Assembly: GCA_008638225.1 (NCBI GenBank)
Contig: VTPP01000012.1
Coordinates: 1 to 36,028 of the forward strand
Direction: 5' to 3'
Length of the DNA: 36,028 bases
DNA from: Pelagibacteraceae bacterium
Lineage (GTDB): Bacteria > Pseudomonadota > Alphaproteobacteria > Pelagibacterales > Pelagibacteraceae
Positions within the stretch are counted from its first letter, which is position 1. Every line of letters begins with the position of its first letter. Of this stretch, positions 24,700-32,239 are shown piece by piece. The notes below the pieces were generated by a model that did no database searches, had not been told where the DNA came from, and saw only the letters and a program-made list of their open reading frames with translations. Position numbers and translations under genes: made by a program.

Positions 24700-27174
24700 T
24701 TAAGAAAGTATTTTAATCTTTTTAAGCTCACTAAATGGATTGTTGGATACTTTCTTTTTACTGATTTTTGAATTAAATTTTTTAGGGGAATATTTAAAAA
24801 ATATTTTACCTTCTTTTTCTATATAATTATAATTCATTTTTTTCATTAATTCTTTAAAATCTTCTTTTGTTGAACCAAGTAAATTTAATATATCACTTGT
24901 TAATTCAAATAATCCATTTTTACTTAAGGAAATAATTTTTAAGAATAATCGTTCCAATATATCTATTCTTATTATGTAATTATCAAAAGTTTCAAATCCG
25001 CAAATCAAAAGATATTCTTTATCTTGGTTTGTAAAATTCTTTACAAAATTTAATCCAAATGCTGGAGACTTATTGTCGGATAAATTGTGAAAACAATTCC
25101 AAAGAATTGTTTTAAAAATAACAGCGGCTGGCTTTACCATTCTTGGTTGATAAATATGATATCTTCCAATTTTAATACCCAACTTTCTTAAAATAGATCT
25201 GTCTTCTTTATTTATTTGCTTAACAATTTCATTAACATTTTCTCTTTTTAGAACGCCATTGTTTTCAAATAGTTGATAACATAACCCACGAATAAATCTA
25301 TTTTCGTACTGAGAATTTTCAATTTTTATCAAATCTTGTAATAAGTTTTGTTTTTCTAATTTTAGCCAATTTGATAAACTTAAAGATATTCTCTGCTGAT
25401 CTTGCAGTTCCACGCTTTCATCTACTAAAATTTTAACATCAGGATTTAGATAATTTTTTCCCGGATAAATTTTACCTATAATTTTTTCTTTCCAGTAAAT
25501 ATTTTTATCTTTTTTTAAACTGAAATGCTCAGGTGAAGCTATTATTTCCTCAATTCTTTTCTTTAATTCTAAAGCTGCCCCATTTCTTGCTGCTTTCTTA
25601 ATAGAGCGAATGTCAGTTTGCAAAGCGTTGGATGTATAATCAAGAATAATTTTTAATCCATTGATCTTTCCAACAAGCTGTCCATCCATAATAATTTCAT
25701 TACTTTCTGAAATTTTGGCCTCATGTTGAATGTCTTGTTTTAGACCTCTCGACAGAATACTAATTCTTTTATCTACAAAACTTTTTGACAATTCTTCGTG
25801 AAGACGATCAGATAATTTGTCTTCTATGTCTTTAGTTTTGGCAATCCAGTAATCATTATTTTCAACCCAATTTCTTTTGTTTGCCACATAAGACCATGTT
25901 CGTACGTGAGATATTCTATTTGCAATAGCATCAATATTTCCAATCAAATTATCTAGGTTTGATACCTGCTTTTTCATCCAGTCATTAGTTATTTTTTCTT
26001 TATCAGAGGTCAAAAAATTAAAAACGCTAGTAACTATTTCCATATGCTCATTATAAGAGCTTTTGGTAAAATCAGGTATCTGGCAGCATTCCCAAAGTTT
26101 TGAGATATGATTTTCTTCATTGTTTATTTTTAATTGAGATTTTTCTGTTGTTAGGAATTTAAACATATTCTCATCGATTAATTCTCTGTTTCTTAATAGA
26201 TTTGGGATAGAAGGTGGCTTATTTAAGCTCTCTATAAATTTTTTGATACTCGAAAAATCTAAACTAGAATTTCTCCAGTAAATATTAACAACACTATCAA
26301 ATTTGTGATTTTCTAATTTTTCTATTTGTTCGCTTGTCAGCGCTTCACAATCTCCAGTGATTCCAAAGCTTCCATCATTTTTGTATCTACCAGCGCGTCC
26401 ACTAATCTGACCAATTTCTGTATTTCTTAATCCTCTAATTTTTTTTCCATCATATTTTCTTAAATTATTAAAACTAACATGGTCTATATTCATGTTAATA
26501 CCCATACCAATAGCGTCCGTTGCTACTAAAAAATCGACATCACCTGATTGATACAAATCTACTTGTGCATTGCGCGTTTTAGGACTCAAGGATCCCATCA
26601 CTATGGCTGCGCCACCTCTTTGTCTTCTAATAAATTCTGCTAACGCATAAACTTCATCTACTGAAAAAGCAACAATTGCACTGCGAGGCTGTATTCTAGA
26701 TATTTTCTTGTAACCAGTATAAATTAATTTTGACAATCTATCTCTATATACAAACTCACTAGATGGAACCAAATTAGAGATAATATTTTTCATTGTATCG
26801 GCACCTAAAAACATTGTTAATTTATCTCCGCGGTAATTTAATAATCGGTCCGTAAAAATATGCCCTCGTTCTGGATCTGCGCACATTTGAATTTCATCAA
26901 TTGCCACAAATTCAAAATTTAAATCAAGAGGCATTGATTCTACAGTGCACAAATAATAATTTGCAGTTGGTGGTATTATTTTTTCCTCACCAGTTATTAA
27001 TGCTACTCGATTTGACCCTAATTTTTTTACACAATTATCGTAAACTTCTCTTGCGAGAAGACGAAGAGGAAAACCAATCACACCAGTCTCGAATTGTAAC
27101 ATTCTCTCCACAGCAAAATGTGTCTTGCCAGTATTGGTTGGACCTAAAACAGAAATTATTTGAGGATTCATCAT
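24700..27174 (-). CDS. SUV3-type DEAD/DExH RNA helicase
   Basis: The 824-residue protein is a superfamily 2 helicase of the SUV3 (mitochondrial degradosome) type. Motif I is GPTNTGKTHF at residues 11-20 and motif II is DEIQM at 93-97, both hallmarks of SUV3. FLVATDAIGMGINMNIDHVS and EIGQISGRAGRYKNDGSFG are motifs V and VI. The C-terminal 450 residues resemble the poorly characterised helicase tail of alphaproteobacterial members. RNA unwinding for decay or ribosome processing is likely by family. Two ATG codons are tandem at 27174 and 27171; the first is used. It heads a run with the TerB-like gene, fdxA and carD. Confidence 0.92.
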   Translation of the reverse strand: MMNPQIISVLGPTNTGKTHFAVERMLQFETGVIGFPLRLLAREVYDNCVKKLGSNRVALITGEEKIIPPTANYYLCTVESMPLDLNFEFVAIDEIQMCADPERGHIFTDRLLNYRGDKLTMFLGADTMKNIISNLVPSSEFVYRDRLSKLIYTGYKKISRIQPRSAIVAFSVDEVYALAEFIRRQRGGAAIVMGSLSPKTRNAQVDLYQSGDVDFLVATDAIGMGINMNIDHVSFNNLRKYDGKKIRGLRNTEIGQISGRAGRYKNDGSFGITGDCEALTSEQIEKLENHKFDSVVNIYWRNSSLDFSSIKKFIESLNKPPSIPNLLRNRELIDENMFKFLTTEKSQLKINNEENHISKLWECCQIPDFTKSSYNEHMEIVTSVFNFLTSDKEKITNDWMKKQVSNLDNLIGNIDAIANRISHVRTWSYVANKRNWVENNDYWIAKTKDIEDKLSDRLHEELSKSFVDKRISILSRGLKQDIQHEAKISESNEIIMDGQLVGKINGLKIILDYTSNALQTDIRSIKKAARNGAALELKKRIEEIIASPEHFSLKKDKNIYWKEKIIGKIYPGKNYLNPDVKILVDESVELQDQQRISLSLSNWLKLEKQNLLQDLIKIENSQYENRFIRGLCYQLFENNGVLKRENVNEIVKQINKEDRSILRKLGIKIGRYHIYQPRMVKPAAVIFKTILWNCFHNLSDNKSPAFGLNFVKNFTNQDKEYLLICGFETFDNYIIRIDILERLFLKIISLSKNGLFELTSDILNLLGSTKEDFKELMKKMNYNYIEKEGKIFFKYSPKKFNSKISKKKVSNNPFSELKKIKILS

Positions 27175-27290
27175 TTATGGTCTAAAATTTCTTGACCCAC
27201 TATATTTAGATTTGGTCGAAGAACAAAGTAGGCATAAAGGGTGACCGAATCAATTAAAAAAATGTTCTCGTTTTGAGTGAATTTTGAAAA

Positions 27291-27575
27291 CTACGATCTA
27301 ATTTCAAAATTATTAGATGTTATTTCCTCTTCAAAATCGTCAACAAGAATATTAGTAACGCATGAATTTTTGGGTCCCAAAAAACACTCTGATAAAATAT
27401 TTGTAAATATTTCATAGCCCACTTTAAAAAAAAAAGCTTCTACATCACCATTTTTTTTATTAGCAACCCATCCAACAACACCTTTATCATTACATATTTT
27501 TTGTAACCAACTCCTATAGCCAACGCCTTGGACGGTGCCAGTAATTATTATTTTTTTAGAAATCAAATTGGTCAC
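27291..27575 (-). CDS. acyP: Acylphosphatase, GTG start
   Basis: The 94-residue product has the acylphosphatase fold. The phosphate-binding loop and catalytic arginine are in GTVQGVGYRSW (Arg21), and the catalytic asparagine is Asn39 in GWVANKKNGDVEAFF. The enzyme hydrolyses carboxyl-phosphate bonds such as acetyl or acyl phosphate. The start is GTG at 27575, overlapping the preceding NlpC/P60 stop as GTGA. The next 116 bases to the helicase start hold no gene. Confidence 0.92.
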   Translation of the reverse strand: MTNLISKKIIITGTVQGVGYRSWLQKICNDKGVVGWVANKKNGDVEAFFFKVGYEIFTNILSECFLGPKNSCVTNILVDDFEEEITSNNFEIRS

Positions 27576-28321
27576 AAAGGTCTTTTAATGGCCAAAACTT
27601 TGAGATTATTTTTTTTTAATAAAATATTAATAGTTTTCTTAATAGACATGATAATAACTCTTTTCTTAGGACCATAAGCATGAACTAAATTTTTTTGATT
27701 AATAGCTATTGCAACATGGCCTTTCCAAAATAGCAAATCTCCTCTACGAATATTGTGCAAAGGCACATTTTTTTTAAAAAAAACCATTTGATCTTTACTG
27801 TCTCTAGGACATTTTTTATTTATGCTTTTAAATAATTCTTGAACTAATCCAGAACAATCAATGCCTTTAATTGTATTTCCACCCCACAAGTATTTTGTTT
27901 TAAGAAAATAAGAAATATTATCTAAAAAATTATTAGTCTTATTTTTTGTTTTATTTATAGAATTATTTTTGATCCAAAATTTATTAATTTTAATAAAATT
28001 ATTATCTTTTTTTAGGATAGTAACTTTTGAGTTAAATAAAAGTTTTTTATTTGTTTTTTTAAAACTTATGTTACCTTGATAAAGAGAAGTTTCTTTTTCT
28101 TTTATTCTATAACTATTTTTAGTATTTATTTTTTTAAAATTTTTTTTTAAGACAAATCCAGGGTAATTATCAAAAATACAATAGCCCTTATAAAATGTAC
28201 CAATTGATTTTTGTACAGAGAACTGCTCTCCGTATAAAATTTGAGAAACAACCTCAGCTTTTTTGCTTGGTTCTTTAAAAATGTTACTAACTTGATTAAT
28301 ACAAGTTAAAATTCTATGCAT
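27572..28321 (-). CDS. NlpC/P60 peptidase with SH3-like N-terminus
   Basis: The 249-residue protein ends in an NlpC/P60 cysteine-peptidase domain. The catalytic residues are Cys156 in YLWGGNTIKGIDCSGLVQ, His202 in GDLLFWKGHVAIA and His214 in LVHAYGPKK. The first 130 residues resemble bacterial SH3-type wall-binding repeats (ISxxxxKEPSKKAEVVSQILYGE). Family members cut peptidoglycan stem peptides. No clear signal peptide is present, so export is uncertain. The upstream ATG at 28345 would overlap the preceding gene; ATG at 28321, one base past that gene's stop, is preferred. Confidence 0.88.
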   Translation of the reverse strand: MHRILTCINQVSNIFKEPSKKAEVVSQILYGEQFSVQKSIGTFYKGYCIFDNYPGFVLKKNFKKINTKNSYRIKEKETSLYQGNISFKKTNKKLLFNSKVTILKKDNNFIKINKFWIKNNSINKTKNKTNNFLDNISYFLKTKYLWGGNTIKGIDCSGLVQELFKSINKKCPRDSKDQMVFFKKNVPLHNIRRGDLLFWKGHVAIAINQKNLVHAYGPKKRVIIMSIKKTINILLKKNNLKVLAIKRPL

Positions 28322-28322
28322 T

Positions 28323-28742
28323 TTATTTAAACAAACTTTGTGCAAATTCTGTAGCCCAATTTATACTTTGCATAATAATGTCTTTAACAATTTCAGATGC
28401 TTCAAAAAATCCGGAGAGAAATGGGTAGTGTAATAATATTAAGTCTTCGTTAAAATGAATTCCTGCAAACAATGCTGAAATAAATAATAAAGAAGTAAAA
28501 ACAATTGAATAAAAATTGCTACTTTTATCTTTTGATGTGCTTTTCTTAACTTCTTTTAAATTTTTATGAGGTATTGGTATTTCTAAATTTAATGTAGAAT
28601 TAGAAATTTCCTCATTATTGTTTTCGTTTTTATGAAACCATTGTTCATGGCAAAATCCACACTGAACAATCCTGCCTTCGCTTGAAATGGCATCGTCTGG
28701 AATACTAAATGCATATTTTTTACACTTACAGTTGATGATCAT
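28323..28742 (-). CDS. Zinc-ribbon (MJ0042-like) single-pass membrane protein
   Basis: The frame encodes a zinc-ribbon of the MJ0042/zinc_ribbon_5 type followed by a membrane helix. From the ATG at 28742 (139 residues) the cysteines are C5, C7, C28 and C31: MIINCKCKKYAFSIPDDAIS, then GRIVQCGFCHEQW. The first pair is CxC, not the usual CPxC, so zinc binding may be altered. A hydrophobic helix lies near residues 83-103. The 28751 opening codon is TTG. The partner gene behind it is an NlpC/P60 peptidase. Function is unknown; similar proteins are widespread in alphaproteobacteria. Confidence 0.8.
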   Translation of the reverse strand: MIINCKCKKYAFSIPDDAISSEGRIVQCGFCHEQWFHKNENNNEEISNSTLNLEIPIPHKNLKEVKKSTSKDKSSNFYSIVFTSLLFISALFAGIHFNEDLILLHYPFLSGFFEASEIVKDIIMQSINWATEFAQSLFK

Positions 28743-28790
28743 CAAAGGCAAATTAAGTTTAAAAAAAAAAAAATCAATTTTATTTTTAGC

Positions 28791-28819
28791 TTGCTAATTT
28801 AAGTTTATTAGTATCTAAA
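28791..28819 (+). promoter_or_regulatory. Possible promoter for the TPP-controlled operon
   Basis: TTGCTA (28791-28796) and TCTAAA (28814-28819) are spaced by 17 bases, each matching consensus at four of six positions. Transcription would start near 28826, right at the first bases of the TPP aptamer P1 stem. The assignment is tentative. Confidence 0.4.
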
Positions 28820-28824
28820 TAGTT

Positions 28825-28897
28825 TTGTTCGGGGGTGCGTAAACGCTGAGATTATACCCTTAGAACCTGATGTTTAATTACAACGTAGGGAGAACAA
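28825..28897 (+). promoter_or_regulatory. TPP (THI-box) riboswitch
   Basis: The conserved TPP aptamer blocks appear in order: GGGGGTGC (28831-28838), GCTGAGA (28845-28851), ATACCC, GAACCTGAT (28863-28871) and GTAGGGAGAAC (28885-28895). Stem P1 pairs TTGTTC (28825-28830) with GAACAA (28892-28897), whose last A is the first base of the porin ATG. P3 is minimal (GCG/CGC). The aptamer's own AGGGAG is a Shine-Dalgarno sequence about five bases from the start codon, so thiamin pyrophosphate binding should hide it and repress translation. No terminator follows. Confidence 0.95.
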
Positions 28898-29568
28898 TGA
28901 GCAAAAAAAAAGTCATAATTATATCTATTTTAATTAATTTTTTTCTTTTAGAAAAATCAATTTGCGAACCTATTCAGCTAGCAAGAGATGTGGAGGTTAG
29001 TTTTTCGGCTGAATATATGAGTCGTTATGTTTATAGAGGAATTGACCAAAACAAAGATCGTAGTACAGCCTCTGTCTCAGCTAATCTTTCACTGCCTGCA
29101 GGTATTTATATGGGGACGTGGATAGCAGAGGCTAATTATGGAGGATCCTCACAAGAAGTAGATTTATATTTTGGAATTAACCAAAGTTATAAAGATTTTA
29201 ATTTTGATATTTATTATCTAGAGGCAAGATATCCAGGAAAAAAGTTAGTAAATGTTGGAGAGTATAATTTTAAATTAGTTTATCAGGCAAATGAATCTCC
29301 ATTTCGTATCGGATATTATTTTGCATTGGAAGATACAAATGAAACAGTGGGAAGCGATTATAAAGAATATAGCATAGGATATGATTTTAAAAATTTTAAT
29401 TTATTAGCTACCTACGGTGATTGGGATGTCATTAATAAAACAAAAACTATCACTGCATCAAAAAGCTTTCAGCACTTTGATATAAAAATTTCTCATATTA
29501 TTACAGATAATAGTTCTAATGTTGCGAATGAAAGATTTAATACAGTAATAATCAGTAAATCTTTTTAA
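28897..29568 (+). CDS. Putative outer-membrane porin (TorF/TIGR02001-like), TPP-controlled
   Basis: The 223-residue protein has a signal peptide (residues about 1-24, ending at SICEP) and then a beta-rich region with alternating hydrophobic residues. VEVSFSAEYMSRYVYRGIDQ and GIYMGTWIAEANYGG match the N-terminal region of the TorF/TIGR02001 putative porin family, and the last residue is phenylalanine, as in BAM-assembled barrels. ATG 28897 is chosen because 28870 lies inside the aptamer. AGGGAG five bases upstream is the ribosome-binding site. As the first gene after a TPP riboswitch, it probably admits a thiamin precursor such as HMP; that role is inference. Confidence 0.8.
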   Translation: MSKKKVIIISILINFFLLEKSICEPIQLARDVEVSFSAEYMSRYVYRGIDQNKDRSTASVSANLSLPAGIYMGTWIAEANYGGSSQEVDLYFGINQSYKDFNFDIYYLEARYPGKKLVNVGEYNFKLVYQANESPFRIGYYFALEDTNETVGSDYKEYSIGYDFKNFNLLATYGDWDVINKTKTITASKSFQHFDIKISHIITDNSSNVANERFNTVIISKSF

Positions 29569-29576
29569 TAAATATT

Positions 29577-31055
29577 ATGATCTTTGAATTGAATACATTC
29601 ATATTGTTACTTGTGTGTATTTTGTCTGCATTATTTGGGCTTTTTTTTTCAAAAAATAATTTGTCTGCATCTTCTTATTTAAATGCAGGACGCTCCATTA
29701 AATCTAAATCATTAACAGCATCTATAGTTGCTTCTTGCTTTGGAGTTTGGATTTTAATAGGGCCGGCTGAAGCAGCTACCTGGGGTGGAATGGGAGCTAT
29801 ATTGGGTTATGCTTTAGGGCAAGCATGTCCATATTTAGCCATGATAACTTTTGGAGAAAGGCTACGATCTATTATGCCGAATGGAAATAGCTTAACCCAA
29901 TTTGTTTTTGCTCGTTATGGAAAAAAAATGCTAAAAATTATTCTATTACTTTCTCTTTTTTATATGTTTGTTTATTTATGTGCGGAAGTAACAGCGATTG
30001 CCAAAGTAACAAATCTGATCACAGGTCTACCATTATGGAAAACTTCTTTATTAATCTTAGTTACTACTTTAATTTACACTCTAAAAGGTGGTTTAAGAAT
30101 ATCTATATTAACAGATAAAATTCAATTTATAATTATCTTAATTTTTTTAATTTTTATTTTTTATTTTTTATTTTTTTCAGGAACAATAAATATTTCTTTT
30201 GACTTAATACAATCAAAAGCAAGTAACTTAATAAGTTTAAATTATTTTTATGGGTACACAGCTGGTTTAACCTTTTTTATCGCTGTATTTGCCACAAACT
30301 TATTCGACCAAGGAGTTTGGCAAAGAATTTTTGCAGCAAACTCAACTTATGATTTGAAAGCAGGTTTTAGAAATTCCTTTTTAATTATTTTACCGGTCAT
30401 ATTGATCTTAGGGTTTTGCGGAATCGTAGCTATTTCCTTGGTACGAGTGGATGATCCAAGCACAATTATCTTTTCATTATTACTCGGACAAGGTGGAAAA
30501 TATATATCGAGCATAGTCTTGGTATTAGCATTGACATTAGTTATTAGTAGTATGGATACATTAATTAATGCTATTTCAAGCCTTCTGGTCATAGATGGTA
30601 GCAAATTTATTAAATATAATTTAAAAATTACCCACTTAAATTTTTCTAGAATTATTTTAGTTTTAGTTTCAATTATAGTTTTTTACATTGCATCAAAAGG
30701 ATTGAGCGTTCTTTACATGTTTCTTCTAGCTGACCTTCTTTGCTGTGCTGCAGCGATACCAGTTTTTTATGGAATGTTTAAAGATGATACTAATGAACAT
30801 GTTTCTATTATGGCAATTTTTTCTGGTTTGCTAGCTGGTCTAATGCTTTTTCCAGATATGAGTTTTCAGAAAAGTATTTTAGTGGGCCTTTTGCTTGATG
30901 TGGAATTATTTCCAGTTTGGATTTCTAGTGCATTATTATTTTGGTCTTTTGTATTTGCAACCTTCATTCCTTTAGCAGTCATTATCCTTGGAAGAAATAA
31001 TAACAATAAATTTGATTTTAGAAAAATTAAAGCATTAATTATTGAAATAAAGTAG
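29577..31055 (+). CDS. thiV: Sodium:solute symporter, ThiV-like thiamin-precursor transporter
   Basis: The 492-residue integral membrane protein belongs to the sodium:solute symporter (SSS) family, with about a dozen hydrophobic helices. FGVWILIGPAEAATWGGMGA near residues 55-74, LYTLKGGLR-like IYTLKGGLRISILTDKIQF, and LFDQGVWQRIFAANS near residues 240-255 are typical. In 'Ca. Pelagibacter ubique' an SSS protein behind a TPP riboswitch was named ThiV and proposed to import the pyrimidine precursor HMP; context and family here match. It begins eight bases after the porin stop, so the riboswitch should control it too. Substrate is inferred. Confidence 0.82.
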   Translation: MIFELNTFILLLVCILSALFGLFFSKNNLSASSYLNAGRSIKSKSLTASIVASCFGVWILIGPAEAATWGGMGAILGYALGQACPYLAMITFGERLRSIMPNGNSLTQFVFARYGKKMLKIILLLSLFYMFVYLCAEVTAIAKVTNLITGLPLWKTSLLILVTTLIYTLKGGLRISILTDKIQFIIILIFLIFIFYFLFFSGTINISFDLIQSKASNLISLNYFYGYTAGLTFFIAVFATNLFDQGVWQRIFAANSTYDLKAGFRNSFLIILPVILILGFCGIVAISLVRVDDPSTIIFSLLLGQGGKYISSIVLVLALTLVISSMDTLINAISSLLVIDGSKFIKYNLKITHLNFSRIILVLVSIIVFYIASKGLSVLYMFLLADLLCCAAAIPVFYGMFKDDTNEHVSIMAIFSGLLAGLMLFPDMSFQKSILVGLLLDVELFPVWISSALLFWSFVFATFIPLAVIILGRNNNNKFDFRKIKALIIEIK

Positions 31056-31070
31056 ATTAGTTCTAATCTA
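31053..31070 (+). promoter_or_regulatory. Intercistronic hairpin at thiV stop / permease start
   Basis: TAGATTA (31053-31059) and TAATCTA (31064-31070) form a perfect 7-bp stem around a GTTC loop. It includes the thiV stop codon TAG and ends five bases before the permease ATG at 31076, leaving no Shine-Dalgarno sequence. No T-run follows, so it is not a conventional terminator. It may uncouple or weaken translation of the third gene. Confidence 0.55.
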
Positions 31071-31075
31071 GCATT

Positions 31076-31828
31076 ATGGAATTTGTAGAATTAAATTATC
31101 TTTTTTTTATAACTTTGTTTATTTTTTTTATAGGTGGCTTAGTAAAAGGTACCATAGGTGTAGGGTTGCCAGCAGTGATATTAACGCTCTTGTCATTTCT
31201 TTACGATATTAAAGATTCAATTTCTTTTATTTTAATTCCAATAATATTAACTAATTTATACCAGTTATTAGATGGTAAACATTTACGGTCTATTTATAAC
31301 CAAACTAAATTTTTTTTAATTTCATCTGTAATATTTATTATACCAGGATTTTTTATCTTAAGAGCTGTAAGTTCAAAAATAATTTTATTAATCATAGCAG
31401 GATTACTTATTACTAATTCATCTTTAGTTTTATTAAAAAAAATAATTACCTTTAAAAATTATAATTCGTTTAAAGTACAATCTGTTATTGGAGCGATAAA
31501 TGGAATTACAGCTGGCACGACTAGTATCTACGTTATGCCATTAGTATTTTTAATCCAGTCTCTACAATTTAATAAAGAAAAATTAATTCAATTTATGGGT
31601 TTAACTTTTTTTTTATACTCTTCTTTTCATTTTATTCTTTTTTATAGTTACTCTATGATTGATAATCGTGGTTTGTTCTTTTCCTTAATCGCATGCGCAC
31701 CAATTTTTTTAGGTGTACTGACAGGAAAATACTTAAGAAAAATTTTGAGTGAAAAAATTTTTAAAATTCTTTTTAATTATATGCTTTTAATAAGTGGAAT
31801 AATAATTATAGTAAAAAATATTATTTAG
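31076..31828 (+). CDS. TauE/SafE-family permease
   Basis: The 250-residue protein has seven or eight hydrophobic segments and the TauE/SafE (DUF81) pattern. FIGGLVKGTIGVGLPAVILTLL near the N-terminus is the first repeat motif, and GAINGITAGTTSIYVMPLVF the second, as expected of this two-repeat fold. Members export or import sulfite, sulfoacetate or other small organosulfur or carboxylic anions. It lies 20 bases after thiV and may be transcribed with it. Whether it moves a thiazole, pyrimidine or sulfur compound is not visible. It is convergent with the EF-hand gene, which begins at its stop. Confidence 0.85.
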   Translation: MEFVELNYLFFITLFIFFIGGLVKGTIGVGLPAVILTLLSFLYDIKDSISFILIPIILTNLYQLLDGKHLRSIYNQTKFFLISSVIFIIPGFFILRAVSSKIILLIIAGLLITNSSLVLLKKIITFKNYNSFKVQSVIGAINGITAGTTSIYVMPLVFLIQSLQFNKEKLIQFMGLTFFLYSSFHFILFYSYSMIDNRGLFFSLIACAPIFLGVLTGKYLRKILSEKIFKILFNYMLLISGIIIIVKNII

Positions 31829-32203
31829 TTACTTTTTAGAATTATTTTTTTTCAAATAATCTTTTTGTTCTTGAAGTGTTACGGAGCCATCTTTATTTGT
31901 ATCCATGGTTATCAAAATTTTTTCTCGTTCTTCTTTAGAAACTTTACCATCTTTGTTAGTATCTGCTAATTTTCCCAACTCCTGATCTATTTTTCGAGCT
32001 TCGTCAATTTTGGCTTTATATGCTTTTTGTTCTTCCGGAGTAACTTTGCCATCTTTATTTGTATCGACAGTATCAAATTCCTGTTCTAACCTTTTTATAT
32101 TATTATCTAGATATTCTTTTTTTGTGATAGTCTTTAGTTCTACCGCAAAGCTATTGGTAGAAATTGAAATTATGCTAATTAGAACAAGAATAAGTTTTTT
32201 CAT
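31829..32203 (-). CDS. Secreted EF-hand calcium-binding protein
   Basis: The 124-residue protein has a signal peptide (residues 1-20, ending SFA) and three EF-hand loops of the form DTNKDGxV-x3-E at residues 47-58, 81-92 and 101-112. All have aspartate at positions 1 and 5 of the loop and glutamate at 12, so calcium binding is likely. Spacing is unequal (34 then 20 residues), so loops two and three are close together. It is probably periplasmic. No enzymatic domain is present and its role is unknown; small EF-hand proteins of this kind occur in many marine alphaproteobacteria. Confidence 0.9.
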   Translation of the reverse strand: MKKLILVLISIISISTNSFAVELKTITKKEYLDNNIKRLEQEFDTVDTNKDGKVTPEEQKAYKAKIDEARKIDQELGKLADTNKDGKVSKEEREKILITMDTNKDGSVTLQEQKDYLKKNNSKK

Positions 32204-32239
32204 AAGAGCCCATTAGCACTTTATTTGCACATTGTAAAA

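Noticed and set aside
27175-27290. Gap between acylphosphatase and helicase genes as an RNA gene or riboswitch
   Set aside because: I find no conserved riboswitch core, no convincing stem set and no open frame; it probably holds only the helicase promoter and leader.
28870-28896. ATG at 28870 as start of the porin gene
   Set aside because: It lies inside the conserved CCTGATG block of the TPP aptamer and lacks a ribosome-binding site; ATG 28897 has AGGGAG five bases upstream and begins a proper signal peptide.
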